The notes: a model not told the origin generated them from the letters alone. Positions 15,070-24,045 are shown, numbered from the stretch's first letter. The stretch is DNA of 64,000 nucleotides from Streptomyces griseofuscus (GCF_014673495.1 NZ_CP051006.1:4712001-4776000), one strand, 5' to 3'. Numbers and translations: made by a program.

Positions 15070-16737
15070 TCAGCCCTCCGGCTCGGACCGGCCCTCCGCC
15101 TCCGCGAGGATCTCGTCCGCGTCCATGATCCGGTAGGCGTAGCCCTGCTCGGCCAGGAAGCGCTGGCGGTGGGCGGCGAAGTCCTGGTCGATGGTGTCGC
15201 GGGCCACGACCGAGTAGAAGTGGGCCTGGTGGCCGTCGGCCTTGGGCCGCAGCACCCGGCCGAGCCGCTGGGCCTCCTCCTGGCGGGAGCCGAAGGTGCC
15301 GGACACCTGGATGGCGACGGTGGCCTCGGGCAGGTCGATGGAGAAGTTCGCGACCTTGGACACCACCAGCACATTGATCTCGCCCTCACGGAAGGCGTCG
15401 AAGAGCTTCTCGCGCTGGGCGTTGGAGGTCTCGCCCTTGATCACCGGGGCGTTCAAGTGCTCGCCCAGCTCGTCGAGTTGGTCGATGTACTGCCCGATCA
15501 CCAGGATCTGCTGGCCCGCGAACCTGCGGACGATCGCCTCCGTGACCTTCCGCTTGGTGTCCGTGGTGGCACAGAAGCGGTACTTCTCCTCCGTCTCGGC
15601 CGTCGCGTACGCCAGCCGCTCGGACTCCGTCAGATTCACCCGGACCTCGACGCAGTCGGCGGGCGCGATATAGCCCTGCGCCTCGATCTCCTTCCAGGGC
15701 GCGTCGAACCGCTTGGGCCCGATCAGGGAGAACACATCCGACTCACGGCCGTCCTCGCGCACCAGCGTGGCGGTCAGTCCCAGCCGCCGCCGTGCCTGGA
15801 GATCGGCGGTGAACTTGAAGACGGGAGCCGGCAGCAGATGCACCTCGTCGTAGACGATCAGCCCCCAGTCCCGGGAGTCGAACAGCTCCAGGTGCGGATA
15901 GACGCCCTTCCGCTTGGTCGTCAGCACCTGGTAGGTGGCGATGGTGACCGGGCGGATCTCCTTGCGGGTCCCGCTGTACTCGCCGATCTCGTCCTCGGTC
16001 AGCGAGGTCCGCTTCACCAGCTCGTGCTTCCACTGCCGGGCGGAGACGGTGTTGGTCACCAGGATCAGCGTGGTCGACTTCGCCTCCGCCATGGACGCGG
16101 CACCCACCAGCGTCTTGCCCGCACCGCAGGGCAGCACCACGACACCGCTGCCGCCGTGCCAGAAGTTCTCCACGGCCTGCTTCTGGTACGGCCGCAGGGT
16201 CCAGCCGTCCTCGCGCAGGTCGATGGGGTGCGCCTCGCCGTCCACATAGCCCGCGAGGTCCTCGGCCGGCCAGCCCAGCTTGAGCAGCGTCTGCTTGATC
16301 TGCCCGCGCTCGGAGGGGTGCACCACCACGGTGTCGGGGTCGATCCGCGCGCCGACCAGCGGACTGATCCGCTTGGACTTCAGGACCTCCTCCAGCACCG
16401 GCCGGTCGGTGGTCGTCAGGACCAGTCCGTGCGCGGGGTGCTTGGAGAGGGTGAGGCGGCCGTAGCGGTCCATCGTCTCGGCGATGTCCACGAGCAGCGC
16501 GTGCGGTACCGGGTACCTGCTGTACTCCACCAGCGCGTCCACGACCTGCTCCGCGTCGTGCCCCGCGGCCCGCGCGTTCCACAGCCCGAGCGGCGTGACC
16601 CGATAGGTGTGGATGTGCTCGGGCGCCCGCTCCAGCTCGGCGAACGGCGCGATGGCCCGCCGGCAGTCGTCGGCCCGCTCGTGGTCGACCTCCAGGAGCA
16701 GGGTCTTGTCGGACTGGACGATCAGTGGACCGTTCAC
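15070..16737 (-). CDS. XPB/Ssl2-type DNA repair helicase
   Basis: A 555-residue superfamily-2 helicase of the bacterial XPB (ERCC3) family. The N-terminal damage-recognition-like region (1-190) is followed by motif I (LPCGAGKTLVG), the DEAD-box variant DEVH (VYDEVHLLPAP), motif III (LTATLVRED) and motif VI (EEAQRLGRVLRPK). GTG 16737 is chosen because GGAAAGG lies upstream and the homology-like part begins MNGPLIVQSDKTLLLEVDHE. It would act in nucleotide excision repair or transcription-coupled DNA opening. It follows the helicase-associated gene at 16843 on the same strand, so the two are probably expressed together. Confidence 0.93.
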   Translation of the reverse strand: MNGPLIVQSDKTLLLEVDHERADDCRRAIAPFAELERAPEHIHTYRVTPLGLWNARAAGHDAEQVVDALVEYSRYPVPHALLVDIAETMDRYGRLTLSKHPAHGLVLTTTDRPVLEEVLKSKRISPLVGARIDPDTVVVHPSERGQIKQTLLKLGWPAEDLAGYVDGEAHPIDLREDGWTLRPYQKQAVENFWHGGSGVVVLPCGAGKTLVGAASMAEAKSTTLILVTNTVSARQWKHELVKRTSLTEDEIGEYSGTRKEIRPVTIATYQVLTTKRKGVYPHLELFDSRDWGLIVYDEVHLLPAPVFKFTADLQARRRLGLTATLVREDGRESDVFSLIGPKRFDAPWKEIEAQGYIAPADCVEVRVNLTESERLAYATAETEEKYRFCATTDTKRKVTEAIVRRFAGQQILVIGQYIDQLDELGEHLNAPVIKGETSNAQREKLFDAFREGEINVLVVSKVANFSIDLPEATVAIQVSGTFGSRQEEAQRLGRVLRPKADGHQAHFYSVVARDTIDQDFAAHRQRFLAEQGYAYRIMDADEILAEAEGRSEPEG

Positions 16738-16842
16738 GCGCGGCACACCCTTTCCACTACGGCCTTCACCGGGACCAAACGTCCAGTGTGCCCCATCCGG
16801 GGACGGTCGCGGAGGGTCGCGGGCCACCGTGACCGTGCCCGC

Positions 16843-19497
16843 TCACTCCTCGGCGAGTTCGGCGACCCCGGTGATGCGGTGCAGCGGGTAGGTGCGGACC
16901 TCGTCCGCCGTGTGGTCGTAGGCCGTCACGAAGCCGCCCTCCACGCGGATCGGGGCGATGACGCGCTGGCTGGCGGCGCCCTCGGCGTTGACGTAGCCGA
17001 TCCACAGGGAGTCGCCGGTGAGCACCGCGGCCTGCACGGTGGCCAGGGTCTCGGCGGCGGAGGTGCGGGGCAGCTCACCGGCCGCCGGGTCGGTGCCGGT
17101 GGGCTTGCGGGGGGCCGTGGCGGCCAGGTCACCGGCCCGGATCGCGCGGATCGCGGCGGACAGGAGCGTGCCGTCGGGCGGCGGCGGGCCGTCCGGCACC
17201 GGCTCGGGCGCGGTCCGGGGCGGGGTGCGGTGGGCGTGCGCCCGGGTGATCAGCACATCGCCCTCGGCGGACTCGGCGGCGGGCGCGAAGCCCATCGCGC
17301 GCAGGCCCTCCAGCAGGGCGGCCGGGTCGGACTGGGCGGCCAGCACGGTCGGGGCGAGGCGGCGCAGGCGCAGGGTGGTGGCGCGCTTGTCGGCGAGGAT
17401 CTCGGTCAGCAGGGCGTCGTCGTCGCAGCGGACGTACGCCGAGGCGGCGCCGATCCGCAGATGGCCGTGCTTACGGGCCACGTCGTCGATCAGATAGGCG
17501 AGCGGCTGCGGGATCGGGGTGCGCGAGTGCCGGGCGAGGAAGTCGTGCAGATCGGCGGCGGTCCGCCCGGCGTCCAGGGCCCGGCGCACCGACCCCGGAG
17601 TGAACCGGTACACCGTCGCGCCGCCCTTCGACTCCACGTCCGCGAGCACCCCGAGCATCTCCGCGAGCGGCCGCTCCAGCGGCCCCGGCGCGACCGCGGT
17701 CAGGTCGGCCTGGAGGAGGACGTGATCGAGGGGCTCGGGCAGGAGCGGGGCGAGGAGCCGGGCGGCGGTGGCGGTGGCGACGGCCTGTTCGGCGGGGGAG
17801 AGGGGGACGAGGGACGCGGGGGCGCTCGGGGCAGCTGCGAGGGCGGGGGCGGAGGCAGGGGCACGGTGGTGATGGACGGGGAGCTTGTCCCCGGGACCAC
17901 CGGGCTCACCGCCACCGGGCATGCCACTCGCACCGGCCCGACCACCCGGACCCGGACCACCCGGACCCGGACCGTCCGAAGCTTCCGGTCCCGGTGCCCC
18001 CAGCAGTGCCCTGCCCTGTGTGGACAGCGCGCCGCGTCCCGTCACGCCCAGGAGTTCCGCCTCCGTGAGGGCCCAGCGGGCGAGGCGGGTGCGGAGGTCC
18101 TCGGCGGGGGTGCCCCGGCCGGGGCGGGGGGTGCCCGCGGTGCCCCGCAGGGGGCGTTCCCAGTGGAGCCGGGTCAGGATCGACTCGGGGGTGGGGGCGG
18201 CGCCCGCCGGGAGGCCGGCCAGCAGGGTCAGGACCCGGTGCCGTACCTCGGGCGCCGCCGAGCGGTCCAGGCCGGGGCCGAGCGCGGAGAGGGTACGGTC
18301 CTTCGCGTCCCGCCCGCCGACCAGGCCAGGCGCCCGGGTCGCCGTCAGCCAGGCCCCGGCGAGCAGCGCCCAGCGCTCGGCCGGGGGACGCTCCAGCCAC
18401 TCGTCGTAGAAGGGGGTGGCGGCGTACCGCTCGTCGGCCTCGCCGTCGGAGGCCAACAGGCCTGCCGCATAGGCCAGTTCGACCCAGAACGCGGCGACCG
18501 GCTCGGGCGCGTCCAGGGCGACGGCGGTCCGCTTGAGATCGCGCACGCTGAGCCCGCCGGCCCGCAGCACCGCGGGCCCGCCCTCGTCCCAGTCCTTCAG
18601 CAGCTCCTCGACGGTGGCGAGCGCGGTGTGCGCCTGGCCGGCCGCCGCGGCGTCCACACCCTGTGGACGGTGGGTCGCGGCCGGCTCCACCGCGGGCGGC
18701 AGCGGCTCGGGCTCCCGGTGGGCGCGGCCCGCGCGCAGATGCAGGGCCACCTCGCGGGGCAGTACGACGGTGCCGGGAGCCGTCGGCAGCAGCAGGCCCC
18801 GGTCCAGCAGCCAGCGCAGATGGGCGGCCGGTTCCGGGGTGACCTGCCCGTACGGCGGCCCCCACACCAGCCGGGACAGCACCTCCAGAGAGCCCTCCGG
18901 CGCCCCGGAGAGCAGCTTGGCCATCTTCTTCCGATGGGTGAACAGCGAGGTCAGCGCGGTCACCGCCGACACCGAGTCATGGGTCGAGGCCAGCCCCGCC
19001 GTGGTCACGATCTCCTGGATCCGCCCCGGAGACATGCCCGAGGTCGCCTCGTGCACGGTGGGCCCGAGCCCGGTGGGCGAGGGGTGCCCCGGGGACGGCG
19101 CGAGCAGCTCGCGGGCGGTGCGCACCAGGCGCAGCCGCTCGTCGTCGCCCCACACCAGCGCCTGTTCGCGCAGGGTGGCGAGGGCGCGGGGGAGCGCGGC
19201 GGCCACCGTCTCGTCCCCGGCGTCCCCGGCCATCAGCCCGAGCAGCGCGGTGCCGGAGGCCGGGTCCGGGGCCACGGCCAGCGCCTCGGCGGTCTGTAGG
19301 GCGAAGCGGTCCAGCCGTTCCAGGGCCCGCAGCACCGAGGCCCGGGTGCCGGCCCGGGTGGCCAGCTGGGTCAGATCGGTGGGGACGGGCGTGATGAGGT
19401 CCGGGCGGCTGCGCAACAGCGCGGCCAGGGAGGCGTCGTCCCTGGCGCGGAGCGCCTCCGCGAGGGACCGAGGGGCTGGGTTGGCCTCTTGGCTCAT
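16843..19497 (-). CDS. Helicase conserved C-terminal domain protein (XPB partner)
   Basis: An 884-residue protein with a Helicase_C_3 (PF13625-type) region in the middle and C-terminal part. No Walker A motif is seen, so it is not an active helicase by itself. The N-terminal half has leucine/alanine-rich helical repeats; residues 520-575 are a low-complexity G/P/A linker. The end carries a WYL-like beta-rich segment (LWIGYVNAEGAASQRVIAPIRV) that may bind nucleic acid. The start ATG 19497 appears leaderless: TAACGT lies 7 nt upstream. The fixed pairing with XPB in actinobacteria suggests a functional complex in DNA repair (inference). Confidence 0.85.
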   Translation of the reverse strand: MSQEANPAPRSLAEALRARDDASLAALLRSRPDLITPVPTDLTQLATRAGTRASVLRALERLDRFALQTAEALAVAPDPASGTALLGLMAGDAGDETVAAALPRALATLREQALVWGDDERLRLVRTARELLAPSPGHPSPTGLGPTVHEATSGMSPGRIQEIVTTAGLASTHDSVSAVTALTSLFTHRKKMAKLLSGAPEGSLEVLSRLVWGPPYGQVTPEPAAHLRWLLDRGLLLPTAPGTVVLPREVALHLRAGRAHREPEPLPPAVEPAATHRPQGVDAAAAGQAHTALATVEELLKDWDEGGPAVLRAGGLSVRDLKRTAVALDAPEPVAAFWVELAYAAGLLASDGEADERYAATPFYDEWLERPPAERWALLAGAWLTATRAPGLVGGRDAKDRTLSALGPGLDRSAAPEVRHRVLTLLAGLPAGAAPTPESILTRLHWERPLRGTAGTPRPGRGTPAEDLRTRLARWALTEAELLGVTGRGALSTQGRALLGAPGPEASDGPGPGGPGPGGRAGASGMPGGGEPGGPGDKLPVHHHRAPASAPALAAAPSAPASLVPLSPAEQAVATATAARLLAPLLPEPLDHVLLQADLTAVAPGPLERPLAEMLGVLADVESKGGATVYRFTPGSVRRALDAGRTAADLHDFLARHSRTPIPQPLAYLIDDVARKHGHLRIGAASAYVRCDDDALLTEILADKRATTLRLRRLAPTVLAAQSDPAALLEGLRAMGFAPAAESAEGDVLITRAHAHRTPPRTAPEPVPDGPPPPDGTLLSAAIRAIRAGDLAATAPRKPTGTDPAAGELPRTSAAETLATVQAAVLTGDSLWIGYVNAEGAASQRVIAPIRVEGGFVTAYDHTADEVRTYPLHRITGVAELAEE

Positions 19498-19606
19498 CCG
19501 GCCAACGTTAGCGGGTTACCCCGGGCGGTTCAGCCGTGCCGGGCGGCGCCCGCTCTGCGCTACCGTCCTCACGGGGTTTCAGTCGGCGTCACCCCGGAGG
19601 GATTCC

Positions 19607-20731
19607 GTGGGCATCGAGAGCGACAAGGTCGTCTACGAGTACCTGAGCCGCGTCGGGGACATCGCGTCGCAGCGGCAGCTGCCGTCGTCCGCGCGCATGC
19701 GGCTGGTCTCGGAGCTGCGCAACGAGATCGACCGCGACCGGGCCAGGGCGACGGTGGACAGTCCCGCCGCGGTCCGCCGCATCCTGGACCGCCTGGGCAC
19801 GCCCGACGAGGTGGTCGAGGCCGCGGGCGGCACCGGGTCCGCCGACGGCGCGGGCCGCCCCTCCGCGGCGGTACCGGCGCAGCCCGTGCCGCGTGCGCGG
19901 GAGCCGAAGCGCGCGGCGCCGGACGAGGAGCGACCGCGGGGTCTGCGCCGGGTCGTACCGCGACCGCGTCCCACCGAGCCGCGGCCCGAGCCCTCCGTTC
20001 CCAGGGACGCGCCGCGCGCCGCCTCGCACGAGCTGTGGGAGGCCGCGCCGGCGCCCGACCCCGACTGGTGGCGCACCGCGGACGGTCCCTTCGGCGGCGG
20101 CGGGCACAGCCCCTTCCTGGACACCGACCCGGTGCCGGGCTTCGTCGGCGGGGTGGAGATCCCGGACCTGCTGCGCCGCCCTCCGCACGAGATCGAGCGG
20201 GAGCGGCGCGAGCGGGCGGAACGGGAGGAGAAGGAGAGGGCGGCACAGGCCCCGCTTCCCGCTCCCGCCCGGCGCTTCGGTCTGTTCCCGCGCCGCGCCC
20301 CGGCGCCCGCCCCGGCTTTGGACAAGGCCCCCGGTCTCGCGCCGGACGCCGAGGCCGCCGCCCCCACCCGCCGGCTCCTGCCCGGTCCCGCGGGCGGCTG
20401 GTCCAACCCGTTCCTGCTGCTGGCCGCGGCCGCGCTGATCGTCGGGGCGGTGCTCGGCAACTGGTTCGCGCTGCTCGCGGGCTGGGCGATGGCCTACGCC
20501 TCCCGGCGGCTGAGCCCGTCCGAGAGCAAGTGGGCGGTGCTCGTGCTGCCCGGCACCGCGGTCGCCGCGGGCCTGGTGTGGCTGTGGGGACGGCAGAACG
20601 GCCGCTGGGGCGACCCGATCGCCCAGGGGCAGATGAACGACGCCGTCGCCCAGACCTGGCCCTGGGTGGTGCGGGGCGCGGCCGTCGCCTCGGCGCTCTA
20701 CGTGCTGTGGCGCTCCCAGCGCAAAGGCTGA
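19607..20731 (+). CDS. Membrane protein with N-terminal HAAS-like domain
   Basis: A 374-residue protein beginning at GTG 19607, with a GGAGGG ribosome site. Residues 1-70 (YLSRVGDIASQRQLPSSARM, then a D-rich helix) resemble the HAAS signalling domain found before membrane segments in actinobacteria. Residues 75-255 are a long proline/arginine-rich linker, probably disordered and cytoplasmic. Residues 265-365 contain three or four transmembrane helices (NPFLLLAAAALIVGAVLGNW; WAVLVLPGTAVAAGLVWLW; VVRGAAVASALYVLW). The role is unknown, perhaps membrane-stress sensing. It is divergent from the helicase gene. The last codons belong to a tandem-repeat block that continues downstream. Confidence 0.78.
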   Translation: MGIESDKVVYEYLSRVGDIASQRQLPSSARMRLVSELRNEIDRDRARATVDSPAAVRRILDRLGTPDEVVEAAGGTGSADGAGRPSAAVPAQPVPRAREPKRAAPDEERPRGLRRVVPRPRPTEPRPEPSVPRDAPRAASHELWEAAPAPDPDWWRTADGPFGGGGHSPFLDTDPVPGFVGGVEIPDLLRRPPHEIERERRERAEREEKERAAQAPLPAPARRFGLFPRRAPAPAPALDKAPGLAPDAEAAAPTRRLLPGPAGGWSNPFLLLAAAALIVGAVLGNWFALLAGWAMAYASRRLSPSESKWAVLVLPGTAVAAGLVWLWGRQNGRWGDPIAQGQMNDAVAQTWPWVVRGAAVASALYVLWRSQRKG

Positions 20732-20901
20732 CGCCCGCCGCAGCGCGGCAATGGCCGACGCCCGCGCGGCAATGGCCGACCCCGCGACACAGAGGCTGCC
20801 CCCCGACGCAGAGGCTGCTGCCCCCCTGACGCAGAGGCCGACCCTCGCGACGCCGAGGCTGGGGCGCGGCGCGGAGGCTGATGCCTGTGGCACAAAGGCC
20901 G
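20711..20901. repeat. Degenerate tandem repeats overlapping the 3' end of the membrane-protein gene
   Basis: About nine units of 19-27 bp end in AAGGCTG or GAGGCCG (typical core ACGCAGAGGCTG). The first copy is the end of the preceding coding region (GCGCAAAGGCTG plus TGA). No other feature is visible in this intergenic stretch. Confidence 0.6.
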
Positions 20902-20938
20902 AACGGGGGTCGGCGCGGTGTCGTACCGGCCTGGCACC

Positions 20939-21556
20939 ATGTCCCCCATGGCCTCCCTCACCGTCGGCTTCGACCTCGACATGACCCTCATCGACTCCCG
21001 GCCGGGCATCCGCGCGTGCTACGTGGCGCTGGCGGAGCGTACGGGTACGTACATCGACGCCGACCTGGCGATCACCCGGCTCGGCCCGCCGCTCGCGGAC
21101 GAGCTGGTGAACTGGTTCCCGGCCGAGCGGGTCCCCGCGATCGCCGATCTGTACCGGGAGATGTACCCGTCCATAGCCATCGCCGCGACCCCCGCCATGA
21201 AGGGCGCTCGCGAGGCCATGGCGGCGGTGCGCGCGGCCGGCGGCCGGACCATGGTGGTCACCGCCAAGTACGAGCCGAACGCGAAGCTGCACCTGTCCCA
21301 TCTGGGCATCGAGCCCGACGTGGTCGTGGGCGACCTGTGGGCCGAGCAGAAGGCGCAGGCGCTGCGCGAGTACGGCGCGGGCGTGTACGTCGGCGACCAC
21401 ACCGGTGATGTGCGCGGGGCGCGTACCGCGGGCGCGCTGTCGGTCGCGGTGGCGACCGGACCCTGCCCCGCGGACGAACTGCGCGCGGCCGGGGCGGACG
21501 TCGTGCTGGACGACCTGGCCGCCTTCCCGGCCTGGCTGGCCGATTACCGCCCCTGA
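20939..21556 (+). CDS. HAD-family hydrolase
   Basis: A 205-residue haloacid dehalogenase-type phosphatase. Motif I is VGFDLDMTLIDSRPG, with the nucleophile and acid/base aspartates. Motif II is the MVVTAKYEPN threonine, and motif IV is VYVGDHTGDVRGART with acidic metal ligands. The cap region (about 25-95) is helical, of the phosphoglycolate-phosphatase type. Small phosphorylated metabolites are the probable substrates. No ribosome site is seen before ATG 20939 or ATG 20948, so either could be a leaderless start; the domain itself begins at the second. The gene stands alone after the repeat block. Confidence 0.88.
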   Translation: MSPMASLTVGFDLDMTLIDSRPGIRACYVALAERTGTYIDADLAITRLGPPLADELVNWFPAERVPAIADLYREMYPSIAIAATPAMKGAREAMAAVRAAGGRTMVVTAKYEPNAKLHLSHLGIEPDVVVGDLWAEQKAQALREYGAGVYVGDHTGDVRGARTAGALSVAVATGPCPADELRAAGADVVLDDLAAFPAWLADYRP

Positions 21557-21602
21557 CGGAGCCGGGTCCGACGGCCCTCAGGACCGGCCGCGGCGCTGGT
21601 CG

Positions 21603-21860
21603 CTACCGGGACGCCGCGGCACTCCTCGCCTGCCGCCGGCCGGCCGCGATCGACCGCAGCACTCCGGCGCCGGCGACGAGGAAGCCGACGCCCATGAGCA
21701 TGCACAGTCCGTACATGTAGGTCGGAAACGGCTTGGTTCCGAGGAACAGCGGGACCATCGTGACCAGAGTGGCCAGGGCCCCGACGAAGAACACGATGGC
21801 GCCGGCACGGATCAGTCCGTCGCCGGGCCCGGCGGAATTCGCTTGGGTTTTGTCACGCAC
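21603..21860 (-). CDS. Small two-helix membrane protein
   Basis: An 85-residue protein with two predicted transmembrane helices (AGAIVFFVGALATLVTMVPL and LCMLMGVGFLVAGAGVLRSI) and a basic C-terminus (GRRQARSAAASR), so both ends should face the cytoplasm. GTG 21860 fits leaderless initiation: TACCCT lies six nt before it. It converges with the HAD gene and is divergent from the cold-shock gene. I do not recognise a named family. Confidence 0.75.
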   Translation of the reverse strand: MRDKTQANSAGPGDGLIRAGAIVFFVGALATLVTMVPLFLGTKPFPTYMYGLCMLMGVGFLVAGAGVLRSIAAGRRQARSAAASR

Positions 21861-21904
21861 CGGACCAGGGTAGTTCCTGCGCGAGAGAACGACCGGGGGA
21901 CGTC

Positions 21905-21961
21905 TTGTCACCGGGTCCAAGACCATTAGCCTTGATGACAGCGGGTCACGGCGACCCGCTG
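21905..21961 (+). promoter_or_regulatory. Promoter and 5'-leader hairpin of the cold-shock gene
   Basis: A -35 box TTGTCA (21905-21910) and -10 box TAGCCT (21927-21932) are spaced 16 nt. Just after the expected start site comes a perfect 9-bp hairpin (21939-21947 with 21953-21961, arm CAGCGGGTC, loop 5 nt). The leader before the GTG start is about 85 nt long, as in many cold-shock genes. Confidence 0.6.
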
Positions 21962-22022
21962 CATTGCTATCAAGAGCCGTTTCCGAGCAGTTTTCCCGAC
22001 GAGTACGAGGACGAGGACAGAC

Positions 22023-22406
22023 GTGCCTACCGGCAAGGTCAAGTGGTTCAACAGCGAGAAGGGCTTCGGCTTTCTCTCCCGTGACGACGGCGGTGACGTC
22101 TTCGTCCATTCCTCGGTTCTCCCCGCCGGAGTCGATGTGCTCAAGCCGGGACAGCGCGTGGAGTTCGGCGTGGTCGCCGGCCAGCGCGGCGACCAGGCGC
22201 TCTCGGTGGTCGTGCTCGACCCGACGCCCTCCGTGGCCGCCGCCCAGCGCAAGAAGCCCGATGAGCTGGCCTCGATCGTGCAGGACCTGACGACCCTCCT
22301 GGAGAACATCACCCCGATGCTGGAGAAGGGCCGCTACCCCGAGAAGGCCTCCGGCAAGAAGATCGCCGGGCTGCTCCGCGCGGTCGCCGACCAGCTGGAC
22401 GTCTGA
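22023..22406 (+). CDS. Cold-shock-domain protein with C-terminal extension
   Basis: A 127-residue nucleic-acid-binding protein. The cold-shock domain occupies residues 1-66, with RNP1 (KGFGFLSR) and RNP2 (DVFVHSS) intact. An extra 60-residue C-terminal part is rich in charged helix (KKPDELASIVQDLTTLLENI), about doubling the length of classic Csp proteins. Long actinobacterial CspB/CspF-like proteins share this. The start is GTG 22023 after a purine-rich GAGGACGAGGAC leader. It is likely an RNA chaperone in the cytoplasm. The preceding leader hairpin may couple expression to temperature (inference). Confidence 0.93.
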   Translation: MPTGKVKWFNSEKGFGFLSRDDGGDVFVHSSVLPAGVDVLKPGQRVEFGVVAGQRGDQALSVVVLDPTPSVAAAQRKKPDELASIVQDLTTLLENITPMLEKGRYPEKASGKKIAGLLRAVADQLDV

Positions 22407-22429
22407 GCCGCCTCGACGTCCGGCCCACC

Positions 22430-23278
22430 TCAGGGGAAAGCGAGCGCGTCCGGGCCGAGGGGCGGTACCAGTCCCTCGGCCGCGGCCCGGGTGAGCAGCC
22501 CGCGGATCGCCGCGTAGCCGTCCTCGCCGAGGTCGGCGGTGAACTCGTTGACGTACAGCCCGATGTGCTGGTCGGCCACCGCCGGGTCCATCTCCTGGGC
22601 GTGCGCCATGACATACGGCCTGGAGACCTCGGGCGCGTCCCACGCGGCCCGTACGGAGGCGCGTACGGACTCCGCGAGCTGCTTCAGCGTCTCGGCGCCC
22701 AGCGACCGCTTGGCGAGGATCGCGCCCAGCGGGATCGGCAGCCCGGTCGTCCGCTCCCAGTGCTCGCCCATGTCGGCGAGCTTGTGCAGCCCGTAGTTCT
22801 GATAGGTGAACCGGGCCTCGTGGATCACCAGGCCCGCGTCCACCTTGCCGTCCCGCACGGCCGGCATGATCTCGTGGAACGGCATGACCACGATCTCGCC
22901 GACCCCACCGGGCACCGTGTCGGCGGCCCACAGCCGGAACAGCAGATACGCCGTCGACTTCTCGCTGGGCACCGCGACCGTACGGCCCGTCAGATCGACA
23001 CCGGCCTCCCGCGTGAGCACCAGCGGCCCGCAGCCCCGGCCCAGCGCGCCGCCGCAGGGCAGCAGCGCGTACTCGTCGAGGACGTACGGCAGGACGGCGT
23101 ACGACACCTTCAGCACATCGAACTCACCGCGCTCGGCCATGCCGTTGGTGATGTCGATGTCGGCGAAGGTCACGTCCAGCGCGGGGGCGCCGGGGACCCG
23201 GCCGTGGGCGAGGGCGTCGAAGACGAAGGTGTCGTTGGGGCAGGGCGAGTACGCGATCTGCAAGGGCTCACTGGTCAT
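22430..23278 (-). CDS. mqnD: 1,4-dihydroxy-6-naphthoate synthase MqnD
   Basis: Enzyme of the futalosine menaquinone pathway that converts cyclic dehypoxanthinyl futalosine to 1,4-dihydroxy-6-naphthoate. The protein has 282 residues with a periplasmic-binding-protein-like fold. The signature begins LQIAYSPCPNDTFVFDALAH, and conserved positions continue at DVLKVSYAVLP and LVIHEARFTYQNYGL. ATG 23278 overlaps the mqnB stop by four bases (ATGA), so translation is coupled. The upstream extension to 23290 is not needed. Presence of mqnD and mqnB shows that this organism makes menaquinone by the futalosine rather than the classical Men route. Confidence 0.95.
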   Translation of the reverse strand: MTSEPLQIAYSPCPNDTFVFDALAHGRVPGAPALDVTFADIDITNGMAERGEFDVLKVSYAVLPYVLDEYALLPCGGALGRGCGPLVLTREAGVDLTGRTVAVPSEKSTAYLLFRLWAADTVPGGVGEIVVMPFHEIMPAVRDGKVDAGLVIHEARFTYQNYGLHKLADMGEHWERTTGLPIPLGAILAKRSLGAETLKQLAESVRASVRAAWDAPEVSRPYVMAHAQEMDPAVADQHIGLYVNEFTADLGEDGYAAIRGLLTRAAAEGLVPPLGPDALAFP

Positions 23279-24045
23279 ACGGATTTCCAACTCTCCAATG
23301 CGGGCGCGAACTTCCCAAAGGCCGCGGTGAGGGCGGCGAGGGCGTCGCCGATGCGCCAGGCGGCGCGGTCGCGCGGGCCGACCGGGTTGGAGATCGCGCG
23401 GACCTCCAGTACCGGGACGCCCTGGGCGTCCGCGGCCTCGGCGACCCCGAAGCCCTCCATGCCCTCGGCGAGCGCGCGGGGGTGCCGGGTGCGCAGCGCG
23501 GCGGCGCGGGCGGCGGTGCCGGTCACGGTGGACACGGTCAGGACCGTGCCGGCGCGGGCTCCGGTGGCCTCGGCCACGGCCCGTACGAGTGATTCCGGCG
23601 GGCGATGGGTGACGGTCCCGAACCCCAGTTCGGTGACCGGGAGAAAGCCGTCGGCGGTCTCGGCGCCCAGGTCGGCGACGGTGATCGCGTCGGCGACGAC
23701 GAGCGAGCCGAGCGGCGCCCCGGGCGCGAACCCGCCGCCGATCCCGGCCGAGACGACCAGGTCGTAGGGGGTCCCGGCGAGCGCGGCCGCGGTGAGCGCG
23801 GCACCGGTGGCGGCCGCGGCCCGCGCGGGACCGACCCCGGCGGCGAGCAGATCGATCACGGCGGCGGTACGACGGGGGTCGGCATCCGCGGTCGTACCGG
23901 ACGGGCCGGCGCCGGCGGTCGTACGGAGCAGCACCGCGCCCGGCAGCCGTACCTCTTGCCCGGGCTCGGGGAACGCCCGTGCCACCGCGTCCCGTTCGGC
24001 GGGGACCGCGGTGGCCACGAGAACACGTGCGGACGTCGTGATCAG
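23275..24045 (-). CDS. mqnB: Futalosine hydrolase MqnB
   Basis: Nucleosidase that releases hypoxanthine from futalosine, the step before MqnC. It has a PNP/MTAN fold: the N-terminal strand RVLVATAVPAERDAV, the central VSAGIGGGFAPGAPLGS, and the active-site region GMEGFGVAEAADAQGVPVLEVR. The start is uncertain. The frame has no ATG, GTG or TTG before GTG 24018, but starting there removes the first beta strand. A CTG at 24045 overlaps the preceding stop as CTGA and follows AAGAAGG, so I annotate that codon; GTG 24018 is the conservative alternative. Overlaps on both sides indicate one operon: DUF2771, mqnB, mqnD. Confidence 0.88.
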   Translation of the reverse strand: MITTSARVLVATAVPAERDAVARAFPEPGQEVRLPGAVLLRTTAGAGPSGTTADADPRRTAAVIDLLAAGVGPARAAAATGAALTAAALAGTPYDLVVSAGIGGGFAPGAPLGSLVVADAITVADLGAETADGFLPVTELGFGTVTHRPPESLVRAVAEATGARAGTVLTVSTVTGTAARAAALRTRHPRALAEGMEGFGVAEAADAQGVPVLEVRAISNPVGPRDRAAWRIGDALAALTAAFGKFAPALESWKSV

